Shown here: positions 21,027-21,060 of the stretch, piece after piece | Layout of the letters: every line of letters begins with the position of its first letter | Numbering within the stretch: position 1 is the stretch's first letter | Assembly: GCA_003520455.1 (NCBI GenBank) | Contig: DOUV01000569.1 | Coordinates: forward strand, 1 to 21,060 | Source: Chloroflexota bacterium | GTDB taxonomy: Bacteria > Chloroflexota > Anaerolineae > Ardenticatenales > Ardenticatenaceae | DNA length: 21,060 nucleotides | Reading direction: 5' to 3' | Program-made: the position numbers and the translations under genes | The notes under the pieces: generated by a model | Databases searched by the model: none | The model's input: only the letters and a program-made list of their open reading frames with translations | What the model was told of the DNA's origin: nothing

Positions 21027-21060
21027 ATGATGTGTTCATATGACACTCTCCTGAAAATAG
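21027..21060 (+). CDS. Probable start of a further gene, cut by the right window edge
   Basis: ATG ATG at 21027-21032 follows GAGGGG by 5 to 8 bases and lies 9 bases after the BNR gene stop. The frame is open for the 11 codons that remain in the window, which read MMCSYDTLLKI. The spacing suits the next gene of a plus-strand operon, but 11 codons cannot prove it, and no family can be assigned. Confidence 0.35.
   Translation, partial: MMCSYDTLLKI

Overview
The window is a GC-rich bacterial accessory region. It is dominated by one long run of genes on the minus strand, from about position 18164 down to the left edge, with a short plus-strand module at the right end. No rRNA, tRNA, CRISPR array or complete insertion sequence is visible. 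The gene set (SsuBC/TauBC-type ABC transporter, enolase, ACMSD-like amidohydrolase, BNR-repeat protein) and heptanucleotide repeats of the AACCTTC/AACCTGC kind would suit a Chloroflexota-like or another uncultured soil or marine lineage. That assignment is an inference and is weak.

Layout in transcription order on the minus strand: an FCD-type GntR regulator (18164-17475) sits behind a textbook sigma-70 promoter overlapped by a perfect 16-bp palindrome. Next come an ABC ATPase and two permeases (17333-14836) with no binding-protein gene beside them, an ACMSD-like metal-dependent decarboxylase/amidohydrolase, a D-2-hydroxyacid dehydrogenase, an M24 (creatinase/prolidase-fold) enzyme, two tandem DapA-family lyases, and a DRE-TIM (isopropylmalate/homocitrate synthase-like) enzyme. 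A tightly coupled block follows: zinc alcohol dehydrogenase, C-C-hydrolase-like alpha/beta hydrolase, nitrilase-family enzyme and a second zinc alcohol dehydrogenase, joined by 4-bp ATGA/GTGA overlaps. After a 257-bp gap holding an (ACC)11 tract come an MLE-type enolase-superfamily enzyme, a TauE/SafE sulfite-exporter-family protein, a 99-residue unknown protein, a YeiH-family putative sulfate exporter, and the first 27 codons of a lipoprotein that runs off the left edge. On the plus strand at the right are an ornithine cyclodeaminase/mu-crystallin family protein, a five-Asp-box BNR-repeat protein and the probable start of another gene.

Taken together this reads as an import-and-catabolism locus. 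A GntR/FCD regulator would sense an organic acid, the ABC system would take up a small anionic or heteroaromatic compound, and a series of hydrolases, lyases and dehydrogenases would degrade it. The two sulfur-oxyanion exporter families at the distal end, with an SsuBC/TauBC-type importer, make an organosulfur substrate worth testing, but no recognisable desulfonase is present. An alternative is an aromatic or N-heterocyclic acid pathway, suggested by the dihydroxypseudooxynicotine-hydrolase-like, nitrilase, ACMSD-like and muconate-cycloisomerase-like enzymes. The substrate cannot be read from sequence alone, and I do not recognise this exact gene combination as a described pathway.
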